Shown: positions 1 to 7,292 of the stretch, piece after piece | Layout: each line of letters begins with the position of its first letter | Numbering within the stretch: the first letter of the stretch is position 1 | NCBI GenBank assembly: GCA_964344155.1 | Contig: CAYFMG010000031.1 | Coordinates: forward strand, 1 to 10,302 | Length of the DNA: 10,302 bases | Source of the DNA: UBA6164 sp964344155 | GTDB lineage: Bacteria; Patescibacteriota; Gracilibacteria; BD1-5; UBA6164 | Direction: 5' to 3' | The notes under the pieces: generated by a model | The model's input: only the letters and a program-made list of their open reading frames with translations | What the model was told of the DNA's origin: nothing | The model's database searches: none | Made by a program: the position numbers and the translations under genes

Positions 1-53
1 ATATTATATATTAATGTTATTATAATATATAATATTTTTGTTTTTTTACAAGT

Positions 54-2009
54 TTATTTCTCAGTTTTTTCTTCTGTAATTATATCATCCATATCTGGTA
101 CTCTAAGTGGTGCACTATCTTTGAATGTAGTACTTCAACTAACCGTGTCAGAATGTATCAAAAGCTTGGTATTAGGATCTGATAATAAAGAAGTTTCTTC
201 TGGTGTGAAATTTGAAGTAAAACGAGCAATTTGTTTTGAAAAACGTATTTCATCTATATAACCATGAAAATTCTTACCACTATATAAAACATCTCTACCA
301 ATAAATAATGAACTATCACCTCAAGAAATTAATTCTCAATTATTACTTTGTGTAGCTACAAGTTTTCAGTTTTCAAACATATACCAATTCCCTGACGAAT
401 CTCTAGAAAGAGCTATATGAGTCCACTTATTAACTTCAAGACTATTTTTAGCAGACAATCAATAAAGTTTTATCTCATGAGCTGACTCTAAAGGACTCAA
501 ATCCTGAACCTTGAAACGTAAGCTATCCTCTAACCTAGATGAATAATAAACAAAACCTTCTTTTTCATATCAATTAGATTGAGAAAAAAGAGTTTTGATA
601 CCATCTGTACTCAAGGGGTAAACCCACATATCTATTGTATAAGCCTCTGTATCAACAAAATCCCAGTCTGGAGAATCTGATATTTCAATATAATCATCCT
701 GTCAATCAAAATAAATTGAACTTGCTCACACCTTACTTTGATCAGTTGAATGCATAGCTCATCATACAGATGATATAATTTTAGCTTCCCCTATTACAGA
801 CGCTTCCCAATTATTCAAATTACCACTAGTATCTTTTCATATTTTATTAGAATCCAAAAACTCTAATTTAAATCAATTTATACCATAATCACCAATATAC
901 TCTTTAGCAAGCCACTCTCAATCATTATCCATAGCAAAATTCTCAGGAGTAAGAGCCTCTCAATCTACAAAATCAATATTTGCCATATAACCATCAAAAT
1001 AGTTTAAAAAATCAGGTTTGGTAGCAAGTATCATATTTTCAGTATTATTAAGAGTACTTAATTCATCTAATACAACTGAAGCCTCCCAGTTAACCTTAGG
1101 CTTTTCTCAATTAACATATAGTCTCAATCTATCACCTGGCTTTTTTTGAGTTGAATCATATATTGCAACAATATGATACCAAATAGAAGTATCTGTATAC
1201 TTTTCAGAAGTTTGTATTCTTGTCCTTCAGTTATTTATATTAAATGATAAACTGTTATCTTTATTAAAGCTTAAAAACTCTAGGTTATCAAGCTCACCTC
1301 ATCAAAATAAAATCCCTTGTTTATCTATATCTCATCTTTTAACCCAAAGACTCCAAGTCCAAGTTTTTTCGTTTCAATTTGCATTTGAAACCCTAGTTAA
1401 ATACGCATTTTTTTTACTATTAAATCTTAGTGAATTCTCGATGTTTAATATTTTTGTACATACATCCTCCTCTTTTACATAATCAGGATCACATAACCAA
1501 GAACACTCTTCTATATCCCATGATTCTGTGCTGATATTCCATGTAGCTGTAACATCTTGTATATCATATTTTGAGTTTTCTGGAATAGTTCATGTTTCTA
1601 AGCATGATTGTGTATTTGTATTACTTACACATGTTTTTTCATCATTGTGATATTCTTTATCACAAACGATTTCTGTTTTTGATAATACATTTTTTAATTC
1701 ACCATTATTACATGTATAAGTAGTTGTGATTTGTTCTGATCAATTTTCTATTACCGTAGATCAAGTTTTTGTATTAGTACTAGCTTGCAAGTGAGCTAAC
1801 TTTTGAATATTAAATCAATCTATCTCTGTTTCTAAACATCATGCATTTGTAATAGCTACTGGTTCTTCATATTCTAAACTAGTATTTTCATTAACAATAT
1901 TTTGCTCTATATTTACAGTATTATTAGTCATATTTTCAGGTAGTTCTTCCTTTGCAGAACATGAAAATAAGATAAAACTAGACAATAAAAGTATTATAAT
2001 TTTTTTCAT
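54..2009 (-). CDS. Cys-rich, double LamG-domain surface lipoprotein
   Basis: A 651-residue predicted lipoprotein, readable only with TGA as Gly. It starts MKKIIILLLSSFILFSC, a signal peptide ending in a lipobox with the lipidated Cys at 17, so it is probably anchored on the outer face of the membrane. Residues about 55-185 form a module with eight Cys (58, 100, 116, 127, 136, 169, 173, 184). Residues about 192-405 are a LamG/concanavalin-like domain of the kind found in phage tail proteins (KTWTWSLWVKR, RLRLYVNGE, YFDGYMANIDFVDGEALTP). Residues about 430-610 are a second, different LamG domain (YFDGQDDYIEI, NKWTHIALSRD, FHGYIDEIRFS). LamG folds usually bind carbohydrate or protein, so an adhesive role is inferred. 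The Cys module plus first LamG matches the partial gene at the right end of the window, making the two paralogues. It lies downstream of the pilus genes but behind a terminator, so it is probably a separate unit. Ligand unknown. Confidence 0.88.
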
Positions 2010-2029
2010 AAAAGAGTTTTAAAACATAA

Positions 2030-2056
2030 AAAAAACAGTAAAATTTACTGTTTTTT
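2030..2056 (-). terminator. Intrinsic terminator of the pilus operon
   Basis: A perfect inverted repeat: AAAAAACAGTAAA (2030-2042) pairs with TTTACTGTTTTTT (2044-2056). On the minus strand it is followed by a run of T. It lies 31 bases after the stop of the pilC-like gene and before the lipoprotein start, so it should end the pilus transcript. The symmetric arms could also work on the other strand. Confidence 0.75.
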
Positions 2057-2085
2057 ATTATAGTTTTTTTATTTATTTTTGCAAA
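2057..2085 (-). promoter_or_regulatory. Candidate promoter for the lipoprotein gene
   Basis: On the minus strand TTTGCA (2085-2080) and TATAAT (2062-2057) are 17 bases apart. The same TTTGCA-17-TATAAT pair precedes the toxin-antitoxin operon. It sits just past the stop codon of the pilC-like gene and overlaps the terminator hairpin, so transcription would begin inside that hairpin at about 2050. Pattern only; AT-rich DNA yields TATAAT by chance. Confidence 0.35.
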
Positions 2086-2087
2086 CT

Positions 2088-3185
2088 TTAACCTACAGAT
2101 TGAGTTACTTTTAATATAGCTCAAACTATAGCATAAGCAAACCATAAAACAAAAGTTGATGCTACTAAAATAGCTAATGGTTCTATCCATTTTGTTAAGT
2201 TAGCAATAGAATAATCTACTTCTTTTGTATATTGATTATTTAATTTTTTAGAAATATTTTCTAGGTTTGCTGTTCTTTCCCCTACTGATAACATTTGAAG
2301 ATAATCATTTGGAAAATAGTATTTATCTGGATCTACTTGTTCCATAGATTTTACAATTGTTTCTCATGCTGATACTTTTACTATTATATCATCAAACATC
2401 CCTTCATAAATAGAATTATCTGTTGTTCTACCTGTAAGTTTTAATGCTTTTATAACACTAACACCTGAACCAACTAATGTTCAAAAAGTTGATGAAATTT
2501 TTGCTAAAAGATAATTTTTATAAACTATTCATACAAGAGGTAACCCAATTATAAATTCTTCTATTTGTTTTCTTCATGAAATCGTATTTTTGTATCAAAC
2601 AACAAAAACAGAGATAGTAGCAAAAGCTAAGAATAATAAACCTAAATTATTTATTATAAAATCTGAAATAACTATCAAAAGATAAGTTGATGTTGGTAAG
2701 TCTACCTCAACAGTTTCAAATAAAGGTTTAATTTCAGGAATAACAAAAGTTAAAACTATAATTAAAGATAAAACTAAAAATAGTAATATAATAATAGGAT
2801 AAGTTAAAGCTCCTTTGATTTTAGCTCTTAAATCTGCTACTTTTTTAACATCATCACTTAATTTCATAAGTGATTCAGACAACATACCTGTTGTTTCTCA
2901 TGCTTCAATAATAGATGATTCTGAAGGATTAAAAACATCTGGCATTTTTTTCATTGATTTTGAAAAAGAATCTCAATAAGAAATATAAGTAATAAGCTCT
3001 CATATTTTTTGTCTAAAATATGGGCTTTTTACTCTAGAAGATACTGTTTCTAAAGCTTCAACTAAAGAAACTCATCAATCAAGCATAACAGACATATATT
3101 CATAAAAGTTATACTTATCTACTAGTCATATATTTTTAAAGAAAATGTGTTCTTGTTTATTTTCAATATTTTTAGAATTTTCCAT
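2088..3185 (-). CDS. pilC: Type IV pilus / type II secretion inner-membrane platform protein (PilC/GspF family)
   Basis: A 365-residue integral membrane protein. In type IV pili this is the platform that couples the assembly and retraction ATPases to pilin movement. Two T2SSF repeats are visible, at about residues 25-150 and 230-350. The first has LDGGVSLVEALE (36-47), IIEAGETTGML (92-102) and a helix after AKIKGALTYP (121-130). The second begins after GLPLVGIVYK (214-223), with SSTFGTLVGSGVSVIKAL (231-248) and YLQMLSVGERTANLE (295-309). The last helix is near 335-356. Several of these conserved glycines are TGA codons, including both G of DGG and the second G of GLPLVG. The length is slightly short of the usual ~400 because the N-terminal extension is small. 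It is the last gene of a unit with PilN- and PilO-like genes, starting 31 bases after the PilO-like stop. No Shine-Dalgarno precedes the start, only an A-rich stretch. The ATPases, PilM and pilins are not in the window. Confidence 0.93.
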
Positions 3186-3216
3186 TTTTTTTTGTTTTTG
3201 TTTTTATTATATTTTT

Positions 3217-3756
3217 TTATTTGTGTAATACTTTTAATGGTATAGATACACTAAAGTCTTGCTCTGTTTTAGAATAAGGAAAAGAGAAAGAACTTATAAA
3301 AAAGTTGTATTTAGACTTAGATGACGTGAAAAAATCAAGTATAGTTTTTAATTTTTCTTCATTTGGAACAACTAAGTTTAAATTTATCAAAGTTTCTTTA
3401 AATCAGATTTCAGTATCTGTGCTATCTGATATAGAAATACTTTTTATAATAGTGATACCGTATTGATCATTTGTCTCTTCAACAAAAGAATAAATATAAT
3501 CTATGATTTCATCTTCTTTTATTTCAGTAACATATTTTGAAATATTTGTATCTGATTTTTTAAGTTCATTTTTCAAATTATTTAACTCAGCAAGTTTATT
3601 TTTTGTATCAGAAAGTTGTATATTATAAGTTTCTACTTGATCTAATTTTTCTTGCATATCCATAACTTCTGTTTTTGTTACCAAAATAACTATAAATAAA
3701 GAAATTAAGATAAGTAAATAAGAGAAAAATTTATTATTTTTGCTATAAAATGACAT
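3217..3756 (-). CDS. PilO-like pilus assembly protein
   Basis: A 179-residue bitopic membrane protein. A short basic N-terminus (MSFYSKNNKFF) precedes one helix at about 12-29. A predicted coiled coil follows (about 33-75, rich in K, E, L, N), then a small alpha/beta region ending in FSVSIPLKVL. This is the architecture of PilO/GspM-type proteins, which pair with PilN to form the inner-membrane alignment complex of type IV pili. One in-frame TGA (Gly, near residue 118) joins the two halves. Assignment rests mainly on topology and position between the PilN-like and pilC-like genes; sequence motifs of this family are weak. It starts 24 bases after the PilN-like stop and no Shine-Dalgarno is seen. 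It could instead be a second PilN-like paralogue. Confidence 0.62.
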
Positions 3757-3780
3757 ATGTTTTGTATTTATAAAATATTA

Positions 3781-4296
3781 TTATTTAATTTTAAATGTTA
3801 ATTTAAATTTCATATCATCCATTCATTCAATAGAGTTAATAAAACCTAAATCAAATAAAGCTTTAGAATCTTTTCTATAATTGCTTATAAAATCTCTTGT
3901 TTTTTGAAAAGCTATAGCTTTGTTATCAGAAGTAACTTTTGCTTGAGTTGTTATTTCTCATTTAGATAAAGAAAAACCTTCAAGTTTTAAGTTATACTTA
4001 TTAGATATTACATTAAAATGATTTATGTATTTTGTTACATTGTTCATTTTTTCATAAGTGGATAATATTTTTTTATTTAATTCAACTAAATAATACACTT
4101 GTAAGTTTTTATCCTTCTCTACTTCTGAAATATTAGTTTTCAAAGAAGATATATTGTTTTGTAGATCCGAGATTTGTTTATCTAGATTATTATTGTAAAA
4201 ATATAATACAGTTGTAAGTAATATAACAACTACTAATAATACAATACTAGAAGTACTAGGCCTAGACCTTTTGATAGGTACATTAATTTCTCACAT
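3781..4296 (-). CDS. PilN-like pilus assembly protein
   Basis: A 171-residue bitopic membrane protein and the first gene of the pilus unit. The cytoplasmic N-terminus MGEINVPIKRSRP includes an NVP-type segment resembling the PilN N-terminal motif (INLLP) that docks on PilM. One helix lies at about 18-34. A coiled coil follows (about 36-65), then an alpha/beta domain (YNLKLEGFSL, then a C-terminal strand DMKFKLTFKIK). TGA encodes Gly at residue 2, in the middle and near the C-terminus. PilN forms a heterodimer with PilO and links the cytoplasmic PilM ring to the pilus channel. The call comes from topology, N-terminal segment and gene order; no PilM gene is next to it here. The ATG at 4296 was chosen because the cytoplasmic tail and helix follow directly. 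Confidence 0.6.
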
Positions 4297-4313
4297 ATTT
4301 TTTTATACATTAA

Positions 4314-4343
4314 ATTATATATACATTAATTTTACCACAATAA
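4314..4343 (-). promoter_or_regulatory. Candidate promoter for the pilus unit
   Basis: TATAAT on the minus strand at 4319-4314, with a poor -35 (TTATTG at 18 bases or TTGTGG at 15 bases). The start codon is at 4296, giving a very short leader of about 10 bases. Weak support beyond the -10 match and its location after a terminator. Confidence 0.32.
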
Positions 4344-4361
4344 AAATTAATTAACAAAAAA

Positions 4362-4395
4362 ATTATCTTGACTTTTTTTATAAAGTCAAGATAAT
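4362..4395. terminator. Strong hairpin terminator between the pilin-like gene and the pilus unit
   Basis: A 14-base perfect stem: ATTATCTTGACTTT (4362-4375) pairs with AAAGTCAAGATAAT (4382-4395) around a 6-base loop. T-runs follow on the minus strand and, less cleanly, on the plus strand. It lies 40 bases past the stop of the small pilin-type gene, so it should terminate that gene and separate it from the pilus unit. The plus-strand side has no gene to serve. Confidence 0.8.
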
Positions 4396-4434
4396 ATATT
4401 TTTTTATAGATAAAATAGCTATTTTAAGCTAAAA

Positions 4435-4851
4435 TTAAGCATTTAAAATCTTTACAACAAAATCAACTATTGGTCATGCTAGAAAAATAATAACAAGTCA
4501 TAAAACAGCATATACTATAATTTGTTTTGTCTTTTTTGCTTTTTCTTCGTCTCAAATTCATGTCAAAAGATTGAATCATGCATAAATAATAACAAGTATC
4601 GCTACTAAAGATAAAAATGATAAAATATATTTAACAACAGCCTGAATATATTCTGAAGCACTTCTATTTCATTCAATTGCATCTATATTTTTAACAGAAT
4701 CCACTCATTCTTCTAATCAACAAGAATCTCATTTACAGTAAGGAACCTCTGTTGTTCAACCATTAAAAATAGAATTTCAAGCAAAACTAGCTTCTCAAAA
4801 AACAAAAAATGTAGAGAATACAAGTACAATACAAAGTAAGATTTTTTTCAT
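4435..4851 (-). CDS. T4SS-pilin-type (VirB2/TrbC-like) small membrane protein
   Basis: A 138-residue protein with an N-terminal signal peptide (about 1-24, ending EASFA), a short extracytoplasmic part with two Cys (39 and 44), and two helices at about 72-95 and 110-132. The stretch AGFNLLTGIGDEEKAKKTKQ followed by IIVYAVLGLVIIFLAGPIV matches the pattern of the pilin-like family often annotated as 'type IV secretion system pilin' in CPR genomes: helix, GF..L, a charged DEEKAKK turn, second helix. Family members resemble VirB2/TrbC by topology, but most CPR copies are single genes without a conjugation system, and none is visible here, so the actual role is open. About 11 of its residues are TGA-encoded Gly. 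It has its own promoter candidate and terminator, so it appears monocistronic. The ATG at 4851 gives a well-formed signal peptide; no Shine-Dalgarno is present. Confidence 0.84.
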
Positions 4852-4883
4852 AAGATAAAGAATTAATTTTAAAATCTAGAAAT

Positions 4884-4912
4884 ATTATAAAAAATATTTC
4901 CATAAAATCAAA
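4884..4912 (-). promoter_or_regulatory. Candidate promoter for the pilin-type gene
   Basis: On the minus strand TTTGAT (4912-4907) and TATAAT (4889-4884) are 17 bases apart; TTGATT with 16 bases is an equivalent reading. The start codon is about 33 bases downstream of the -10. The layout resembles the TTTGCA-17-TATAAT pairs elsewhere in the window. Confidence 0.45.
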
Positions 4913-4928
4913 AAATAAATAAACTATT

Positions 4929-4934
4929 TATAAT
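4929..4934 (+). promoter_or_regulatory. Candidate -10 box for the TraB-like gene
   Basis: TATAAT lies 22 bases before the ATG on the plus strand, in the divergent spacer with the pilin-type gene. No convincing -35 is seen 16-18 bases upstream, so this is only a location-supported guess. Confidence 0.3.
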
Positions 4935-4956
4935 TTTATAAACTAATAACAACAAA

Positions 4957-5961
4957 ATGAATCCTAAAAATGCTTTTAGTTACATTACTTTAATTGTTTT
5001 TGCTACTATTATTTTTTATTACTCTTGACTTTCAGGAGCGCTAGAATTTGTTTTAATGGTAATAATATATACTCTACTTTTCTTTGTATTATACTATTTT
5101 TGGAAGCGTTTAAGAAAAAAAGATTTAATGTCACCTAGAGAGTTTGTTGACTATTTTTTACTTAGAATTAGTTTCTTTTTGATACTGATTACTTCTCTGC
5201 TTTGATGATTTTCTTATTATTTCAATGAAATAGATCCTGCACCTATGCCAGAATACACTCTTAGTGATTGAGTTAAAACTGTAAAATTTCAATGAATGAG
5301 TCATATTTGAACTAGAGCTTTTTATGATACGGTAATACAAAATTTAAAAAATTATAAAATAGAGTGATGAGTTTATTTTTATGAATGAGTTAAACCATGA
5401 TCTCAAGAGAGTGCGGAAAAATTTAATAATGCTATGTGAATAAAGTTTGATAATGATTTATATAAAAACTTTTCAAAGCTATATTGAGTGGTAAATCAAG
5501 ATAACAGAGAGTATTTTGGTTATATAAATGATCTGGATTTCAATGTTGATTTAAATATGGATGAGATAGTTGCTCTATATGATGAAAGAACAAAAGATAA
5601 AGAAAAAGAGTATAAGGAACCTCTTGATGTAAATAAAGATTTAGTAAATACTCTTTCTGGCTTGAGTGATAAACAACTACAGGTTTTGGTTTATCTAAAT
5701 AGAGCTATTCTGAATTTTATAATCTGAAGTGAATCAACTCAAAGTTTTTTGACTGATAATTTTGCAAACACTGATTTATTTGAGGTTATATTAGGTAAGA
5801 GAAATGAGGTTTTGAGTGATGCTATTATCAAATCAGAATACAATAAAATATATATAACATACTGATTGCTTCATTTTAAATGAGTTTTAGAGTTATTAAA
5901 GCAAAACAATCCAAACTGGAAGATAGTTTCAGTAAAAAACTTATACCCAATAAAAGATTAA
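4957..5961 (+). CDS. Membrane-anchored TraB/GumN (Tiki-like) family protein
   Basis: A 334-residue protein with three predicted helices at about 6-24, 28-48 and 66-86, then a TraB/GumN-like domain from about 105 to the end. The family signature is complete: a first GxxH motif (GMSH, 113-116, in FQGMSHIGTRAFYD), an acidic strand (YFYEGVKPGS, 141-149), an Arg-Asn pair (GKRNEVL, 280-286), and a second GxxH motif (GLLH, 303-306, in TYGLLHFKGVLELL). In the eukaryotic relative Tiki, which is a membrane-anchored metalloprotease, the two GxxH motifs and a Glu form the proposed metal site; bacterial substrates are largely unknown. The Gly of both GxxH motifs is encoded by TGA, so these motifs exist only under code 25. 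The three-helix N-terminal anchor is unusual against GumN proteins, which mostly carry a simple signal peptide. The catalytic part is preceded by a hydrophilic linker, and its side of the membrane is uncertain. A terminator follows within 10 bases. No Shine-Dalgarno. Confidence 0.86.
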
Positions 5962-5968
5962 AAGAAAA

Positions 5969-5999
5969 AAGAGGACGCCAAGGCGTCTCTCTTTTTTTT
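5969..5999. terminator. Bidirectional terminator between converging genes
   Basis: GACGCC (5974-5979) pairs with GGCGTC (5982-5987), with flanking AGAG/CTCT extending the stem past a one-base bulge. A run of eight T follows on the plus strand and a run of T (the A-run upstream) on the minus strand. It sits between the ends of the TraB-like gene (+) and the small Cys-rich gene (-), serving both. The stem is much richer in G+C than the surroundings. Confidence 0.85.
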
Positions 6000-6003
6000 A
6001 AGG

Positions 6004-6189
6004 TTAGCAAGCACAAATACCATGATCAGTAACACACTTAAACATAATAGGCTCACCATCCGTCCCATTTTCCCCACAGTTTTCATCACACTTTCTACAC
6101 TTTTCGTTAGATTTCCTGAAATTAAGCATTTCAGTTTTCCCAGGAAAAGCCTTTTTCAGGATTTTCATAATACTTTCTATTCTACTCAC
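6004..6189 (-). CDS. Small six-cysteine protein of unknown function
   Basis: I do not recognise this 61-residue product. The N-terminal half is basic and helical in character (SRIESIMKILKKAFPGK). The C-terminal half carries six Cys (31, 34, 38, 52, 59, 61) in the order CxxCxxxC-13-C-6-CxC, ending at the last Cys. That could bind a metal, form disulfides, or be the core of a modified peptide; no maturation gene is in the window. The GTG start at 6189 is supported by AAGGAG at 6202-6197, seven bases upstream, and by an in-frame TAA shortly before; Met8 is the only other start. It differs from its neighbours: all its glycines use GGG or GGT, none TGA, the region is visibly richer in G+C, and the Shine-Dalgarno is near perfect. 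These suggest separate origin or strong expression. A terminator follows directly. Confidence 0.68.
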   Translation of the reverse strand: MSRIESIMKILKKAFPGKTEMLNFRKSNEKCRKCDENCGENGTDGEPIMFKCVTDHGICAC

Positions 6190-6196
6190 AACGATT

Positions 6197-6202
6197 CTCC
6201 TT
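6197..6202 (-). promoter_or_regulatory. Strong Shine-Dalgarno of the six-cysteine gene
   Basis: AAGGAG on the minus strand, seven bases before a GTG start. It is the only clear Shine-Dalgarno in the window; the other genes begin after A/T-rich sequence without one. It fixes the GTG at 6189 as the start. Confidence 0.7.
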
Positions 6203-6345
6203 CTTTATACGTATTATTTTTTGCTTTCAAAAGCATTATTTACTTTAATAAAACTATAAAAAAAGTCAAAAAAATCTGTATTTTTTGCATAAAAATTAAA
6301 AATATGGTTTAATGGTAGTAATGTTTATATTCTTTAATATAATAA

Positions 6346-6558
6346 ATGTTTAGAAAATTTATTAAAAATTACTATAAATTACTTGACGAAAAGTTAGAAA
6401 ATGGAACTGTCGTAGTATTAATAATTGCCTTATTAATAGTAGCAGTTGCTTTAATAACTCAGGATGCAAATGCTTACAGCAAATCCAAAGTAAACCTGCA
6501 AGAATATAGTATAGTAGAGATAAACTGAACAAAATACAAAATGAATTTAATAAAATAA
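6346..6558 (+). CDS. Small single-pass membrane protein, unknown function
   Basis: A 70-residue protein with no recognised family. A basic amphipathic N-terminus (FRKFIKNYYKLLDEKLENG) is followed by one helix at about 22-39 (VVVLIIALLIVAVALI), then a short tail ending NGTKYKMNLIK. One TGA (Gly61) extends it past an apparent early stop, giving a cleaner end 1 base before a perfect terminator hairpin, which supports it as a real gene. The Lys-rich N-terminus should stay in the cytoplasm and the tail outside. The downstream terminator and coding-like third-position pattern are the main evidence. It could be a membrane-stress or regulatory small protein, but nothing in the sequence tells which. 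Confidence 0.6.
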
Positions 6559-6559
6559 A

Positions 6560-6590
6560 AAAATAAAACACAGTGACTGTGTTTTATTTT
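6560..6590. terminator. Bidirectional terminator between converging genes
   Basis: A 15-base perfect inverted repeat (6560-6574 and 6576-6590, core ACACAG/CTGTGT) with A-run and T-run arms, located between the small membrane protein gene (+) and the toxin gene (-). It can act on both strands. Confidence 0.82.
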
Positions 6591-6594
6591 TTTC

Positions 6595-6607
6595 TTCAAA
6601 GGGCTAA
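6595..6607 (+). repeat. 13-base direct repeat, left copy
   Basis: TTCAAAGGGCTAA, found again at 7293-7305. This copy covers the toxin stop codon and is part of the palindrome AGGGCTAAAGCCCT at 6600-6613. Together the copies bracket the toxin-antitoxin genes and the first hairpin element. Confidence 0.6.
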
Positions 6608-6927
6608 AGCCCTCTACAGAATTTTTTACAAAATAATTCAGAAACTTTTTCAAGGTCACCATCAGGGATATTTCATAATTTTCAAATAATAATCTTTTTA
6701 TCTACAGTATTTATATTCAATAATTTTAAATATGAATCTGTTTTTAAATTATTTATATCATCTTTCTTAATTTTATATTCTCAAAAAATATTTATTTTGT
6801 TTGATGTAATAGGCATAACAATACAATCATTTCATAGATCTTCCCACAGTAATACAGGTCTTAATTTAAAATTTTTAAAATCAGAAAATGGAAAATTTAT
6901 CAATAATATATCTCCTTTATTATGCAT
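6604..6927 (-). CDS. MazF/PemK-like toxin (predicted mRNA endoribonuclease)
   Basis: A 107-residue protein with the MazF/PemK fold signature: KGDILLINFPFSD (4-16), KLRPVLL (21-27), CIVMPITSN (35-43), then DSYLKLLNINTVDKK (64-78) and IIGKLGNIP. In MazF family toxins the Arg of the RPxL motif and the Thr/Ser of the ITS motif form the RNA-cleaving site, and the toxin cuts single-stranded RNA at short motifs. Both are present, so it is probably active. Four glycines are TGA codons, so a standard-code host could not make it. The start overlaps the end of the upstream antitoxin gene by eight bases (ATGCATAA), which implies translational coupling. The stop codon lies inside a 14-base palindrome (6600-6613). 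The usual MazE-type partner is absent; the partner here is HicB-like. Confidence 0.85.
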
Positions 6928-7150
6928 TTTTAATATCATTTACAGAATAAATAGTATCATCTTTTTCCCAGATCTTACTTAAGGACGTTTCTATACTTTT
7001 ATAATATCATACGTCTTCATAGTACAAATCTAAAGCTTTATTAATATTATTTATTAATTCCTCATAAGTATTTCCTTGAGTAACTATTCAATATTTTGGT
7101 AGACATACTGAGTACCCTTTTTTTTCTTTTATGATTTCTATTTTTGACAT
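6920..7150 (-). CDS. HicB-like antitoxin
   Basis: A 76-residue protein with the HicB/UPF0150 partial RNase H-like fold: a first strand and hairpin (EIIKEKKGYSVCLPKYGIV, 5-23), then TQGNTYEELINNINKALDLYYED (24-46), matching the family pattern of GxxTQGxTxEEAxxNxxEAI. Residues 47-76 are a short acidic tail rather than an obvious DNA-binding domain. HicB normally neutralises the RNA-cleaving toxin HicA; here the downstream, overlapping gene is MazF/PemK-like and no HicA is visible. The tail could cover the toxin's active site. Two glycines use TGA. The antitoxin comes first, as is usual for MazEF-type operons, so autoregulation is possible but no operator was identified. The ATG at 7150 follows an AT-rich leader without a Shine-Dalgarno. 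Confidence 0.78.
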
Positions 7151-7179
7151 AATTATTAAATTATTTTATTATTTCCCCT

Positions 7180-7208
7180 ATTATATCCACAATCTATTTT
7201 TTTGCAAA
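7180..7208 (-). promoter_or_regulatory. Candidate promoter of the toxin-antitoxin operon
   Basis: TTTGCA (7208-7203) and TATAAT (7185-7180) on the minus strand, 17 bases apart, with the antitoxin start about 30 bases downstream of the -10. Identical to the hexamers before the lipoprotein gene. Confidence 0.48.
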
Positions 7209-7211
7209 ATA

Positions 7212-7290
7212 AAAACTCCCCCTTTCGCTACCGCTCTTTCCCCTTCATTGAGGGGGAGAAAACTATAGGAATTAAAGTAGGGGGAGTTTT
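7212..7290. repeat. G+C-rich inverted-repeat element A
   Basis: AAAACTCCCCC (7212-7222) is the reverse complement of GGGGGAGTTTT (7280-7290). An inner hairpin, CCCCT (7240-7244) with AGGGG (7251-7255), and a second GGGGGAG at 7252-7258 allow alternative pairings. C and G runs stand out sharply from the AT-rich surroundings. No ORF lies inside. It may be a short non-autonomous mobile element or a structured RNA; it lies upstream of the antitoxin promoter. Confidence 0.65.
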
Positions 7291-7292
7291 AG

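Noticed and set aside
1..53. AT-rich palindromic-looking stretch at the left edge
   Set aside because: Low-complexity A/T sequence after the lipoprotein stop; too simple and too close to the edge to call a terminator or origin.
6022..6312. Open frame of 96 codons on the plus strand over the six-Cys gene
   Set aside because: No Shine-Dalgarno or family resemblance, and it spans a gene on the other strand that has a strong ribosome site and a matching terminator.
6338..6343. TATAAT as the promoter of the 70-residue protein gene
   Set aside because: It ends two bases before the ATG, so transcription would start inside the coding region.
6797..6982. Open frame on the plus strand across the toxin and antitoxin
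   Set aside because: Antisense to both genes of a recognisable toxin-antitoxin pair; no independent support.
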